Below, in pieces: positions 7,511-16,829 of a stretch of DNA of 64,000 bases. Position numbers and translations under genes: made by a program. The notes under the pieces are model-generated. The model did no database searches and was not told the origin of the DNA. It saw only the letters and a list, made by a program, of their open reading frames with translations. The DNA is from Amorphoplanes digitatis. GTDB lineage: Bacteria > Actinomycetota > Actinomycetes > Mycobacteriales > Micromonosporaceae. Numbering within the stretch: the first letter of the stretch is position 1; each line of letters begins with the position of its first letter. The stretch covers positions 7,744,501 to 7,808,500 of the forward strand of contig NZ_JACHNH010000001.1 of NCBI RefSeq assembly GCF_014205335.1. The letters are read 5' to 3'.

Positions 7511-8317
7511 ATGAACGAGCGACCCCTAGAGGCGGACATCGGCGTCATCGGTGGATCGGGGCTCTACGCGCTCCTCGACGGCGCGACCGAGCACCAGGTG
7601 TCCACGCCCTACGGTCCGCCCTCGGATCCGATCACCGTCGCGGAGGTCGGCGGGCGGCGGGTGGCGTTCCTGCCCCGGCACGGCCGGGATCACCGTTTTC
7701 CCCCGCACCGGATCCCCTACCGGGCCAATCTGTGGGCGCTGCGCGCGCTCGGGGTACGGCAGATCATCGCGCCCTGCGCGGTCGGCGGCCTGCTTCCGGA
7801 GCTGGGTCCGGGCACGTTCGTCGTCCCTGACCAGCTCATCGACCGGACCAGCGGACGCGAACAGACGTTCTACGACTCGGGCGCGGTGCACGTCTCGTTC
7901 GCCGACCCGTACTGCCCCGACGGCCGGGAGGCGGTCCTGCGGGCCGGCGCGGAGCTCAGCCCGGTGGACGGCGGCACGATGGTGGTCGTCGAGGGGCCGC
8001 GGTTCTCGACCCGGGCGGAGTCGCGCTGGTTCACCTCGATCGGCGGCACCATCGTCAACATGACGGGGCATCCGGAGGCCGTTCTCGCCCGGGAACTCGC
8101 GCTCTGCTACACCGCGATCGCGCTCGTGACGGACCTGGACGCGGGCGTCGAGAGCGGCCACGGTGTCACCCAGGAGGAGGTATTCAAGGTGTTCAACGAG
8201 AACACCGCGAGGCTCCGTCGGGTGCTGCTCGACGCCGTCGGCATGCTGCCCACCGAGCGCGCCTGCGCCTGCGGAACCGCCCTCGACGGGATCAAGCTCC
8301 CGCTCGACCTGCCCTGA
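7511..8317 (+). CDS. mtnP: S-methyl-5'-thioadenosine phosphorylase (MTAP/PNP family)
   Basis: The protein has 268 residues. Motifs of the trimeric purine-nucleoside phosphorylase family are in order: IGVIGGSGLY at the N-terminus, LPRHGRDHRFPPHRIPYRAN (phosphate/ribose site), the APCAVGGL turn, EGPRFSTRAES, and NMTGHPEAVLARE. The enzyme cleaves methylthioadenosine with phosphate to adenine and methylthioribose-1-phosphate in methionine salvage. The GHPEA base-contact segment differs from the TTxPE of animal MTAP, so a related 6-oxopurine or broad-specificity phosphorylase remains possible. Confidence 0.85.
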   Translation: MNERPLEADIGVIGGSGLYALLDGATEHQVSTPYGPPSDPITVAEVGGRRVAFLPRHGRDHRFPPHRIPYRANLWALRALGVRQIIAPCAVGGLLPELGPGTFVVPDQLIDRTSGREQTFYDSGAVHVSFADPYCPDGREAVLRAGAELSPVDGGTMVVVEGPRFSTRAESRWFTSIGGTIVNMTGHPEAVLARELALCYTAIALVTDLDAGVESGHGVTQEEVFKVFNENTARLRRVLLDAVGMLPTERACACGTALDGIKLPLDLP

Positions 8318-8348
8318 GGGGCCCGGGGCGGGCGCACAGTGGACGCGG

Positions 8349-9353
8349 TCAGCGTCGTGGGCAGGCCTGTGCGGCGTAGCAGCGCAGGGGCGGCTCGGCC
8401 GGCAGGACGGGCGCGGCGGCCGTCGAGGCGACGGACTGGGTCAGCGCGGCGGAGGCGTCGCTGAGGAAGGTCACCGGGTTGACCGCGGGCATGAGCAGCC
8501 GGCCGCAGGTCGCGGTGCTGGTCCGGTGCAGGGCCGCCGGGCCCGGGTGGGTGAGCGCGTCCATGCCCAGCAGCCACGCGGCGTTGTCGTAGGCCATGCC
8601 GAAATGCTCGACGGTCTCGTACCGGCACAGGTCCTGCACGGCGATGTTGCTGACGTTGGGCGCTAGCGGGAGCGAGGACGAGCCACTCTCGTCGCGGTTC
8701 GGGACCACGATCTCGTCGTGGCGGGTGTAGATCTGGGTGTAGCTGATGCCCGGCCAGGTCTGCGGGCCCTGGTTGAGCGCGGTCAGGAAGTTCGAGTCGG
8801 TGCGCTGCTGCCAGTTCGCCGCCGTGCAGGTCGGGGTGGTCGCGCACTGTACGGCGAACACGGTGGTGCCGTGGTTGGACGCGGCCAGGGAGACGTAGTC
8901 GTCGACCATGCCGCGGGTGTCCGGCCAGTATTTCAGCGCCCAGCGGCCGATCATGCCGCCCTGGCTGTGCCCGAGCAGGTCGATGCGCGAGCCGGTGGCG
9001 GCGTACAGGTGGCGGATGCCGTTTACGACGTGCTCGGCCGCGACCTGGATGTCGCTGTTGCCGCTGTCGGGCAGGTCGACGTAGCAGCGGGCGCGGCCCT
9101 CGCCGGCGAAGGCGCGATCCCAGTTCCAGGAGAAGTTCGCGCGGAAGTTCGAGGTGGTGCCGTGGATCATGAGCACGGGGGTACGGCCGGCGCGGGCGCT
9201 GGCGGCCGGATCGCCGATGCAGTGCAGGGAGGCGGCGAGCAGGGCCGCCGGCTCGGACAGCGGCGGACCCGGCCGGGTGGCGGCGGCCGGAACGGCGAGC
9301 GCGGCCCCGGCGACGAGGCCGGCGACGGTGGCCGACAGCGAGGGCAGAAACAT
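8349..9353 (-). CDS. Secreted alpha/beta-hydrolase lipase (LipC/class 2-like)
   Basis: The protein has 334 residues with a Sec signal peptide ending near AAA (about residue 25). The oxyanion region reads VLMIHGTTSNFRANFSWNW, the nucleophile elbow is GHSQGG with Ser about 130, the acid is probably in YTRHDEIVVPN and the base in ETVEHFGMAYD. Paired cysteines near 161/166 and at the C-terminus suggest disulfides. The layout matches extracellular bacterial lipases related to Candida antarctica lipase B-like proteins. Substrate range is not determinable from sequence. Confidence 0.85.
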   Translation of the reverse strand: MFLPSLSATVAGLVAGAALAVPAAATRPGPPLSEPAALLAASLHCIGDPAASARAGRTPVLMIHGTTSNFRANFSWNWDRAFAGEGRARCYVDLPDSGNSDIQVAAEHVVNGIRHLYAATGSRIDLLGHSQGGMIGRWALKYWPDTRGMVDDYVSLAASNHGTTVFAVQCATTPTCTAANWQQRTDSNFLTALNQGPQTWPGISYTQIYTRHDEIVVPNRDESGSSSLPLAPNVSNIAVQDLCRYETVEHFGMAYDNAAWLLGMDALTHPGPAALHRTSTATCGRLLMPAVNPVTFLSDASAALTQSVASTAAAPVLPAEPPLRCYAAQACPRR

Positions 9354-9452
9354 GGCGCTGGGGGCTCCTCGTCGAGTGGCTACCGGTTACTCGACCGATG
9401 GAACGAGCCACTGATCCGCATGGTGACGGAGCCACGACCCAGAATTTCGCTC

Positions 9453-11546
9453 TCAGCGAACAAGCCCGACCCCGGGCGGCACCTCCGCCGCGGGTTCACC
9501 CTCACCCTGGGTGGACGGACGGCGGCTGCGTCCCCGGCCCCTGGCCAGCTTCTGCCGGTACAGCTCCGCGTCGGCGTGGGTGTACAGCTCGTCGAGATCG
9601 GCGCCGTGGCGGCCGAGGATGCTGGCGCCGATGCTGACCTCGATGCGCTCCGCCAGCGCGGTCGCGAGGTCGCCGACCACGGCGGCGGTCTCGTCGGCGG
9701 CGTGCGAGGCGAGCAGGACGACGAACTCGTCGCCGCCGAGGCGGCCCACCACGTCGTGCGGGTGCAACCGTTCCTTGAGGGTGGATCCGACCCAGCACAG
9801 CAGCTCGTCGCCGGCCGCGTGGCCGCCGGAGTCGTTGACCTCCTTGAACCCGTCGAGGTCGAGGATGAGCAGCGACACGTCGCGGTGGGAGCGCCGGGCG
9901 TGCGCCAGCTCGGCGACGGAGCGCTCGTTGAAGCCGCGCCGGTTGAGGCACTGGGTCAGGGAATCCACCCGGGAGAGCTCGCGCAGGCGGTGCCGCTGGG
10001 CGGCGGCGATGCGGCCCCGGACGGCGAAGGCCAGGGACACGATCAGCGCGCCGCCGAGGTGTGAGACGACGTACCACGGGGTGGGTACGCCGACCAGCAC
10101 GGCCGTGGCCAGGTAGCAGGCCGTCGTCAGGGGCAGCAGGGTACGGCCCACCTGCGGGGTGACCAGGGCGACGAGCGGCATCGAGGTGAGCATGCCGAAG
10201 CCGAGGGTCCCGCTGATGCCGCCGTTGAGGCCCATCACGGCCATGCAGAGGCTGAACTGCACCACCCCGACCACCATCATGATCTTCCCGACGGCAAGGT
10301 TCCGGGCCAGCCAGCCCGAGCACGCCCAGGTGGCCAGCCCCACGGCGCAGGAGCCCGCGAGCAGGCCGGCCATCAGCCAGCGGTGCGGCTGACCGGCGGC
10401 GAACAGCGTGATGTAGAAGAGCGCGATGACCGAGGTGAAGATGCCGACCCGCCCGGAGTCGGTGATCGCGCGACGACGGCGCTCGTGCCGGGAGACCGTC
10501 GCAGACTGGCGCCGCGCGCCGTCGCCGCGTACGCCGGCGACGGCCGCCTCCGCCGGCACCTGCCGGTCGTGTGCGGCCTTGTCGCGGTAGACGCGCTGGT
10601 CGGCGAGCTCCCGGAGTGCCTCCGGGGTGCTCGCCTCGCTCGGGTAGCAGGCGTACCCGAGGCCGGCGTCGGCGACATCCCGCAGGGCGGCGCGCACGCG
10701 TTCGAGCACCACGGGCACGCCGTCGGCGTCGATGCCGCCGAGCACCGCGGCGAACTCGTCGCCGCCGACCCGGCCCACGGCGTCGTGGGTGCGCAACTGG
10801 TCGGCGAGGGTACGGCCGGTCCACGCCAGCAGGTCGTCGCCGGCCTGGTGGCCGTACCTGTCGTTGATCTCCTTGAATCCGTCCAGGTCGACGAGGAGCA
10901 GCACGGCGCCGGCGCCGGTGCGGTCCGCCTCGGCGAGCTCTGCCGTCAGGCGCTCCTCGAAGCCGCGGCGGTTGAGGGAGCCGGTCAGCGGGTCGATCCT
11001 CGACAGGTCGCTCAGGCGCCGTTTCAGCGACACCATGGCCGCGGAGTACCGCATGGTCAGCGCCGAGATGCCCGCGACGTGGATGGTGTAGATCAGCGCG
11101 TACACGTACTCGTCGGGGCCGCCGACCAGCGCGGTCGCCCAATATCCGGCCGCGGCGATCGTCGCGACGACCAGGAACGGCCGCACCGGCATGCCGACCG
11201 CCAGGAAGATGATCAGAAGCGGCAGCAGCGCGCCGAGGGTGTCCCGCACCCCGCCGCCGAGCAGCCCGAGCGCGGAGAATCCGAGCACGTTGAGAATGAT
11301 CCCGGCCATCTGGACGCCGGCGCGGCGCCCCGACCGTTCGATGACCCGAGCGAAGACGACGGCCACGCCGGCGAGCAGCAGCATCGCCACGCAGACCGCC
11401 AGCATGGCGGGGCGGTGTCCGGCCGACCAGGTGGTGGCGAGGTAGGGCAGGACGCAGAGCGGCACGAGCGTGCTGAGCGCCGCCCCGCCCCGGACGGTGC
11501 GCAGGCGGCGGCGCGGCATGCCGCTGGGCCCCGGCGCCGTCGTCAT
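9453..11546 (-). CDS. Tandem membrane diguanylate cyclase (two TM-GGDEF modules)
   Basis: The protein has 697 residues from the ATG at 11546; a GTG two codons earlier is also possible. It is an internal duplication: hydrophobic helices (about 25-170), GGDEF domain 1 (170-335, GGDEF near 262), a second hydrophobic block (365-510) and GGDEF domain 2 (520-675, GGDEF near 605). Both catalytic signatures and the upstream DLDGFKE Mg/GTP loops are intact, so each half could make cyclic di-GMP from GTP. The first half keeps the RxxD inhibitory site (RTHD five residues before GGDEF); the second has HPHD instead. No PAS, GAF or EAL domain is present. Confidence 0.88.
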   Translation of the reverse strand: MTTAPGPSGMPRRRLRTVRGGAALSTLVPLCVLPYLATTWSAGHRPAMLAVCVAMLLLAGVAVVFARVIERSGRRAGVQMAGIILNVLGFSALGLLGGGVRDTLGALLPLLIIFLAVGMPVRPFLVVATIAAAGYWATALVGGPDEYVYALIYTIHVAGISALTMRYSAAMVSLKRRLSDLSRIDPLTGSLNRRGFEERLTAELAEADRTGAGAVLLLVDLDGFKEINDRYGHQAGDDLLAWTGRTLADQLRTHDAVGRVGGDEFAAVLGGIDADGVPVVLERVRAALRDVADAGLGYACYPSEASTPEALRELADQRVYRDKAAHDRQVPAEAAVAGVRGDGARRQSATVSRHERRRRAITDSGRVGIFTSVIALFYITLFAAGQPHRWLMAGLLAGSCAVGLATWACSGWLARNLAVGKIMMVVGVVQFSLCMAVMGLNGGISGTLGFGMLTSMPLVALVTPQVGRTLLPLTTACYLATAVLVGVPTPWYVVSHLGGALIVSLAFAVRGRIAAAQRHRLRELSRVDSLTQCLNRRGFNERSVAELAHARRSHRDVSLLILDLDGFKEVNDSGGHAAGDELLCWVGSTLKERLHPHDVVGRLGGDEFVVLLASHAADETAAVVGDLATALAERIEVSIGASILGRHGADLDELYTHADAELYRQKLARGRGRSRRPSTQGEGEPAAEVPPGVGLVR

Positions 11547-11703
11547 GCTCACCCACTCCCGCTGGGATTAATCCGCTTGCGACCTACTCATCGGTAGCTA
11601 AAGGCGGGACTGAATTAGCGCGCGGGAGCAGAGCGGGAGCATCACCGGTTGCGGGCGCGGTCGGGCCCAAACGCCCATTCGCGTGGATCAGGGCGCTCGT
11701 GCC

Positions 11704-12390
11704 ATGATCGCCCGCGTGAATGAATGGGCCTACAACGACCGTCCTGACGGTTTCCGCCCCCTGCCCGACCGGATCGCCGAGCCCGCGCGCGGGGAGATCG
11801 AGGACGAGATCTGGTCCTGGATCGTGCGCGGACAGGCCGACGCCGGAGAGTTCCTGGAATACCTCGAAGGCGACGAGCTGCGCGAGGGCGTCACCGACGA
11901 GGAGCTCACGGCGGCGTACGAGAAGGCCCTCGACGTCCGGCGAGCCCAGCAGCGCGAGTGGGGTGTGGTGCGGAGCAACCTGACCGCCGCCTTCGCCGAG
12001 CTGAACCAGCTCGGCGTGCTGGCGAGGGAGGACTTCACCTGCTGCGGCACCTGCGCGGCCACCGAGATCCACGACGAGCGCGACGAGTCACGGCACTGGC
12101 ACGGGTACCTCTGGTACCACCAGCAGGACACCGAGTCCCTGGTCGCCAGCTCCGACGGCTCGGTTTACCTCGGGTACGGCGCATTTCAGCCCGCGGACTT
12201 CGACAAGGCCGCCTACGACGCCCTGTCGAAGAAGAAGCAGCGGTCCCGGTACGAGGCCGACGTCGAGCGCATGCTGGACGACCTGGTCTTTCCGGTGCTC
12301 CGCCGCCACGGCATGCATGTCGAATGGGACCGGGACCAGGCCACCCGGATCCTGCTCACCGGCGCGAACTGGTACGCGCCCGTCGCCTGA
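11704..12390 (+). CDS. DUF6891-type protein of unknown function
   Basis: The protein has about 228 residues and is acidic and soluble. The first half is helical and charged. The second half has DFTCCGTCAATEI, a double-cysteine motif that looks like a metal or disulfide site, then WHGYLWYHQQDTESL and SVYLGYGAF, typical of the DUF6891 group. A downstream GTG at 11716 (NEWAYN...) is an alternative start, lying 7 nt after a CATGAT box. Function is unknown. Confidence 0.7.
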   Translation: MIARVNEWAYNDRPDGFRPLPDRIAEPARGEIEDEIWSWIVRGQADAGEFLEYLEGDELREGVTDEELTAAYEKALDVRRAQQREWGVVRSNLTAAFAELNQLGVLAREDFTCCGTCAATEIHDERDESRHWHGYLWYHQQDTESLVASSDGSVYLGYGAFQPADFDKAAYDALSKKKQRSRYEADVERMLDDLVFPVLRRHGMHVEWDRDQATRILLTGANWYAPVA

Positions 12391-12441
12391 GGCCGGCCCG
12401 CGCTTGCCGCGGACCGGGCCACCAGCGTCTCGTGCAGCGGT

Positions 12442-13557
12442 CTAGGTCCGCCGACGGCGTGCCCCGATGAGCAGGGCTACGCCCACGGCGAGGAACGCGG
12501 CGGCAACCGGCAGGATCGAGCCCGGCCCGGTGATCGGCAGCGATCCGCCGCTCCCCCCGGCAGCAGCCGTCGGTGTGGCCGACGGCGTGCTCGGCGGCGT
12601 GGAGGGGGTATCGGCCGACGGGTTGATGATGAAACGGGCGACGTTGTTCGCCGGTACGCCGTCGTCGGGAACGACGGTCGTGCCGGTCACCGCCGCGTTC
12701 GCCAGGTCGTCGTCGAGGCGCAGCTCGAACGGAAACGCGATGGTGCCGGCCGCGGGAATCTCCCGGGGGCTGCGGCAGTCGTACACCGCCGGGTCGTCGG
12801 CCGCCGGCTTGCAGCCGTCCGCGGCGGTGACGACCGCAGCACCGGCCGGAACGGCGACGCGCAGCAGCGGCTGCCGCGGCCGGCTGGCCGGCTCCGTCTC
12901 GGGCCATGGCTGCGGGAGATTGATGCTCATCGCGCCAACGTTGCGCACGGTGAACACCGGCCGGACGATGTCGCCCTTCGCCGCCGTCACCCCTGACTCC
13001 GAGGTCACCGCGACATCCGGGGCAGCACCGCCGGTGATGTCCATGAGGACCCAGTACGTCGTGCCGCTCCGGGTCCGCGGCGCGTCGGCCGGCAGCGCAC
13101 CGAGCGGCGGATCCAGCACGAGGTCGGTCCCGCCCCCGCCCGCCGGGTGCTCCGGCAGGGCGTCCCAGGAGTAGACCCCCGGGATGATCTGATGCGGATA
13201 CCGGTCCACGACCCGATAGGGCAGGACCAGCCGGTAGGCGGTGTGCGGGGCGAACGTACCGGCGAAGTCGCACGCCAGGCGCGCCGCCTCGGGGTGGTAG
13301 CAGTTGGCGGCGTCGAACAGCGGCGTGAGCCGGGACTCGCCCAGGGCGAGATCGATGCTCGCGCCGTAGACCGGCGAGTCACCGTCGTTGCGGACGGTGA
13401 AGACGGCATCGACCCGGTCACCCGCCGCACCGGAGATGGTGACGTTGCCGTAGGTGAGCGAGTTGCCGGCCGGCGGGGCCGCAGCAGCCGGCCCACCGGG
13501 CAAAAGGGACCCTGCGGCGAGCAACAACGCGCCCAGCCGTCCAAAGTGAGTAAGCAA
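12442..13557 (-). CDS. Cell-wall-anchored LPXTG surface protein
   Basis: The protein has 371 residues. An N-terminal signal peptide ends near AAAAPPAG. Two DUF11/CARDB-like beta domains follow, each with the VFTVRNDG / VFTVRNVG strand that marks such repeats. A Thr/Pro/Ser linker (STPPSTPSATPT) leads to LPITG, a hydrophobic helix and RRRRT, the full sortase-sorting signal. The product should be covalently attached to peptidoglycan and stand out as a stalk or adhesin. No sortase is encoded nearby. It is flanked by divergent promoters at 13.56-13.69 kb. Confidence 0.88.
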   Translation of the reverse strand: MLTHFGRLGALLLAAGSLLPGGPAAAAPPAGNSLTYGNVTISGAAGDRVDAVFTVRNDGDSPVYGASIDLALGESRLTPLFDAANCYHPEAARLACDFAGTFAPHTAYRLVLPYRVVDRYPHQIIPGVYSWDALPEHPAGGGGTDLVLDPPLGALPADAPRTRSGTTYWVLMDITGGAAPDVAVTSESGVTAAKGDIVRPVFTVRNVGAMSINLPQPWPETEPASRPRQPLLRVAVPAGAAVVTAADGCKPAADDPAVYDCRSPREIPAAGTIAFPFELRLDDDLANAAVTGTTVVPDDGVPANNVARFIINPSADTPSTPPSTPSATPTAAAGGSGGSLPITGPGSILPVAAAFLAVGVALLIGARRRRT

Positions 13558-13696
13558 GATTTCCCCCGTACGAGTGACAAGACCGCCATCGTAAAGGATC
13601 TTGCAGTTCCCGGAGACCCCGTCAAATCCATTGACATTGTCGCATCCTATGACTCAATCTGTTGAGACAACAGTTGCGACATTCGGAGGAGGCGGC

Positions 13697-14476
13697 ATGC
13701 ACCCGGCGGAACACACCGAGGTCGAGCGGTGGCTGGCCCGGCACGGCTTGGCCGACGCCGAGCCCACTCCACTGCTCGCGACAAGGCTGGCGGTGCGGCG
13801 GCGCGCCAAAGTGGCCGACGCCCTCCTGCTGGCCGCGTTCATGATGGGCGCGGCACTCACCCACGCGCTGGGGCTACCCACCACCGTCACGTCCTCGTGG
13901 TTGCTGCTGCTGGTGCTGGCGTCGCTGGCGGTCGGCCTACTGGTGGCGCAGTGGCTGCTCGGCTGGTGGGTGCGGCGCGTCGACCAGCGGGCCGGTGCGC
14001 AACTGGCCCGGCGCGTCGCCCACCCGGCCGAGCTCGGCTGGCCGGCGGTGCTGGGCCGGCCGCACGCCGTCTTCGCGGTCGCGACCTTCGCCGGCGCGTT
14101 CCTGCTCGCGCTGAGCGTGCTGCCGATTCCGGACTCCGGCCTGCGGAACGGAGCGATCTTCGTGCTGATCGGCCTCGCCTGCGCCGGCGTCGGCACCGTC
14201 CTACAGCTACGCCAGGTGCTGGCGAGCCCGGCCGTAGCGGACGACGAGGCCTCCCTCACGGCCGACGTCATCATGCGGGTCGAGGACGCCCGCGCCCTGG
14301 TGACACCCAGCCTGGTGTGGACAATGCCGGCCATTTTCCTGTACGGGGAGTCCCTCGGCTGGTGGAACGCGGTCGCACTGGCACTCGTGGTGACGGGCGC
14401 CCTCGCGCTCTCCCTGATCCAACTCCGCGCCACCCGCGTCGGAACGGCGGCACGGCGAGCCCTGGCGACCCGATGA
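13697..14476 (+). CDS. Polytopic membrane protein paired with a GntR regulator
   Basis: The protein has 259 residues from the ATG at 13697, which has CGGAGGAGG just upstream. After a soluble lead of about 40 residues there are roughly six hydrophobic helices (for example ALLLAAFMMGAALTHAL, WLLLLVLASLAVGLLVAQWLL, VFAVATFAGAFLLALSVL). It overlaps the next gene by ATGA, the usual arrangement for YtrA-type GntR regulators and the membrane component they control. There is no ATP-binding partner in the window, so transport cannot be claimed. Confidence 0.7.
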   Translation: MHPAEHTEVERWLARHGLADAEPTPLLATRLAVRRRAKVADALLLAAFMMGAALTHALGLPTTVTSSWLLLLVLASLAVGLLVAQWLLGWWVRRVDQRAGAQLARRVAHPAELGWPAVLGRPHAVFAVATFAGAFLLALSVLPIPDSGLRNGAIFVLIGLACAGVGTVLQLRQVLASPAVADDEASLTADVIMRVEDARALVTPSLVWTMPAIFLYGESLGWWNAVALALVVTGALALSLIQLRATRVGTAARRALATR

Positions 14477-14838
14477 TCGTCATCGACGCGGCCTCGCCGA
14501 TGCCGCCGTACGAGCAGCTCCGCGCCCAGCTCGCGCGGCAGATCCAGGACCGCACCCTCGCCGTCGGCACACGATTGCCGACGATCCGCCGGCTCGCCGC
14601 CGACCTCGGCCTCGCCGTGAACACCGTCGGCCGCGCCTACCGCGAACTGGAGGAGGCGGGCCTGATCGAGACCCACGGCCGCGCCGGCTCATTCGTCTCA
14701 GCCGCCGGCGAACAATCCCGCGAACAGGCCCACCGCGCCGCCCGCGACTACGCTGCCGTCATCACCAGCCTCGGCATCCACCCCACCGAAGCAATCCAAA
14801 TCGTCGAAGCAGCCCTGGGCCACGCCCCAACCCCATAA
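14473..14838 (+). CDS. GntR-family regulator, YtrA subfamily
   Basis: The protein has 121 residues. The winged helix (PPYEQLRAQLARQIQDRTLAVGTRLPTIRRLAADLGLAVNTVGRAYRELE) is followed by a short helical tail rather than a ligand domain, as in YtrA regulators, which commonly auto-repress their own transporter operon. Its start overlaps the stop of the membrane-protein gene (ATGA), indicating translational coupling. Confidence 0.88.
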   Translation: MIVIDAASPMPPYEQLRAQLARQIQDRTLAVGTRLPTIRRLAADLGLAVNTVGRAYRELEEAGLIETHGRAGSFVSAAGEQSREQAHRAARDYAAVITSLGIHPTEAIQIVEAALGHAPTP

Positions 14839-14893
14839 ACCCCCACCCAGCCGCCATCGCGATCAGTGGCCCAGCGACATGGACGCGCGTCGC

Positions 14894-14899
14894 TAGCAT
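14894..14899 (+). promoter_or_regulatory. -10 box (TAGCAT) before toxin locus B
   Basis: TAGCAT lies 7 nt before the ATG at 14907. This favours that start over the in-frame ATG at 14898, which overlaps the box. It suggests that locus B is transcribed as a leaderless operon. Confidence 0.45.
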
Positions 14900-14906
14900 G
14901 CGATGC

Positions 14907-15287
14907 ATGTTCGACGATGAGTCGGCGAGCGAGGCGCTGGAGCGGATCGACGACTGGGAGCGATCTATTGCTCGCCGTGCCGAGCAGGCTCAGGCGCTCG
15001 CCCGGCGAGCAGCGGAGATGTCGGCCACGGCACGCAGCCGGGACGGGCTGGTCGAGGTCACCGTCGGCGCCGAGGGCCAGATCGCGCGCTTGCACCTGGA
15101 CGAGCAGACCCGGCAGCAGCCGGCGGCGGCCACCGCGAGGCAGATCATGCAGACGCTGCGGGCGGCCCGGGCACAACTGATCCGTCAGTTCGACGAGGTG
15201 ACGGCCGAAACGGTGGGCGCGGACAGCGAAACCGGCCGGATGCTGACGGCCGGGCTACGCCGCCGCCTCGGTGACGAGGCTCCATGA
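14907..15287 (+). CDS. YbaB/EbfC-family protein, locus B
   Basis: The protein has 126 residues. The core DGLVEVTVGAEGQIARLHLDEQT plus ATARQIMQTLRAARAQLIRQFDEV matches the YbaB fold. It is the counterpart of the gene at 4638-5051 and heads the operon: its stop overlaps the start of the EspC-like gene by ATGA. The first 35 residues are a charged helix. DNA binding or chaperone function is inferred from the family only. Confidence 0.7.
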   Translation: MFDDESASEALERIDDWERSIARRAEQAQALARRAAEMSATARSRDGLVEVTVGAEGQIARLHLDEQTRQQPAAATARQIMQTLRAARAQLIRQFDEVTAETVGADSETGRMLTAGLRRRLGDEAP

Positions 15288-15595
15288 ACGAGTCGGGCGC
15301 GTTCCAGGTTCACGCCGGTGACCTCGTGGCGCATGCCGGCGAGGTCGACCGGATCGGTGACGGGCTGACCACCGCGGCACAGGCCGGGCAAGCCGTGCAG
15401 ACCGACACCGGGGCGTACGGACAGCTGTGCCAGTTCGTGCCAGCGCTGCTCAACGGCCTACAGCAGGCGATGGTCGATGGCATGACCACTGCGGCCGCCG
15501 CCGCCCACGACACCGCGAACTCACTGCGCACGGTGGCCGCCGCCTACGACACTGCCGACGCCGGCGCCGCCGAGCGGTTGCCGAACACGCCATGA
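15284..15595 (+). CDS. EspC-like small ESX-associated protein, locus B
   Basis: The protein has 103 residues, identical in length to the locus A version. It is a two-helix protein with VHAGDLVAHAGEVDRIGDGL at the start, AYGQLCQFVPALLNGLQQ in the middle and ANSLRTVAAAYDTADAGAAERL at the end. It overlaps both neighbours by ATGA. It belongs to the ESX-C/EspC (DUF2580) type and presumably acts with the effector that follows. Confidence 0.72.
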   Translation: MNESGAFQVHAGDLVAHAGEVDRIGDGLTTAAQAGQAVQTDTGAYGQLCQFVPALLNGLQQAMVDGMTTAAAAAHDTANSLRTVAAAYDTADAGAAERLPNTP

Positions 15596-16797
15596 GGCCG
15601 CCGCTGGTCGCCGCCGCGAACTCAGGTGCGGCCACCGACCCGTTGGCGGGGGTGTGGATCGCCGAGGACATCGAGACGATCTTGGCCGGCGTCAAGAACG
15701 GCAGTTGGGTGGACGTCACGCTCGGCGCCGTCTCGGCGGGCCTGGACGCGCTCGCCCTCATCTCCGACCCGATCGGCGGTCTGCTCCAGTACGGCGTCGC
15801 CTGGATCATCGAGCACGTCAAGCCGCTGTCGGAGGCGCTGGACTGGCTGGCCGGCGACCCGGGCCAGATCGCGGCGCACGCGCAGACATGGCGCAACGTC
15901 GCGGGCGCCCTGAACAACCGCTCGGCTGACCTGGCCCGCGCGGTGCGCTGGGACACCAGCGAGTGGCAGGGCAGCGCCGCAGCGGCGTACCGCACGTGGG
16001 CGGGACAGCAGAAGGACGCCGTCGCCGCCCTGGCGGGCGCCGCCGAGACCATGGCCGCGATCACCGAGAGCGCCGGGATGCTGGTGGCGGGCGTACGCCT
16101 GATGGTGCGTGACGCGATCGCCGTGCTGGTGTCCCGCCTGATCTCGTACGCCGCCGAGGAGGTCTTCAGCCTCGGCCTGGCCACACCCCTGGTGGTCGAG
16201 CAGGTCAGCACCCTGTGCGCCTCGTGGGGAGCGCGGATCGCGGGATGGCTGCGCGGGCTGGTGCGCAGCCTCGAACACCTGCGCGGCCTGACCGGAAAGC
16301 TGGGCTCGGCGATCGAGGCGATCAAAAGGCTGCTCACCCGCCTCCACCGCGGCCGTGGAGGAGGCCCGACCACCCCGTCCGGCAAGCCCGATCCCGGCCG
16401 CAGCCCGCGCGGACGCCGCACCGACGCGCACCCCACGAAGAAGAAGGACGGTCCGCTGCGGCGGGAGAACGAGTCGGCCGACGCGCTCTCGCGGCACGGC
16501 TACGACGTCGAACAGAACCCGCCGCCGAAACCGAACGGCAAGGAGCCCGACTACAAGATCGAGGGCGAGTACTTCGACAACTACGCGCCGAGCAGCAAGG
16601 ACCTCGACAACATCCGGGATCAGGTGAGTGGAAAGGTGAAAGACGGGCAGGCGGACCGGATCGTGCTCAACCTCGACGACTGCCCCCGGTCGATGGAGGA
16701 AATTCGGGATGTCATGGAGCGCAAACCGATCGCCGGACTCAAGGAAGTCCTCGTAGTGAAGGATGGCAACGTCGTGCCGTTCTACCCGTTCTCCTAG
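15592..16797 (+). CDS. WXG-type polymorphic toxin with C-terminal CdiA_C nuclease domain
   Basis: The protein has 401 residues. Residues 1-240 are the helical delivery module shared with the gene at 3607-4308, with a WxG-like SEWQGSAAAAY turn at about 123-133 and amphipathic or hydrophobic helices to about 240. Residues 252-290 are a G/P/R/K-rich linker. From about 290 the toxin domain begins: ENESADALSRHGYDVEQNP, PDYKIEGEYFDNYAP, GKVKDGQADRIVLNLDD, then IAGLKEVLVVK. This is the CDI restriction-endonuclease-like fold (CdiA_C), known from tRNA-cleaving CdiA tips; E293, D320 and the K of YKIEG are candidate active-site residues. Next comes an immunity gene. Export by a type VII-like route is inferred. 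Confidence 0.8.
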   Translation: MRPPLVAAANSGAATDPLAGVWIAEDIETILAGVKNGSWVDVTLGAVSAGLDALALISDPIGGLLQYGVAWIIEHVKPLSEALDWLAGDPGQIAAHAQTWRNVAGALNNRSADLARAVRWDTSEWQGSAAAAYRTWAGQQKDAVAALAGAAETMAAITESAGMLVAGVRLMVRDAIAVLVSRLISYAAEEVFSLGLATPLVVEQVSTLCASWGARIAGWLRGLVRSLEHLRGLTGKLGSAIEAIKRLLTRLHRGRGGGPTTPSGKPDPGRSPRGRRTDAHPTKKKDGPLRRENESADALSRHGYDVEQNPPPKPNGKEPDYKIEGEYFDNYAPSSKDLDNIRDQVSGKVKDGQADRIVLNLDDCPRSMEEIRDVMERKPIAGLKEVLVVKDGNVVPFYPFS

Positions 16798-16829
16798 TGA
16801 CGATCCCGCCCAATTCCGGAAGGAACGTG

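Noticed and set aside
12391..12441. Hairpin after the DUF6891 gene
   Set aside because: Only a 6-bp GGCCCG/CGGGCC pairing with unpaired bases between; weaker than chance expectation in this base composition.
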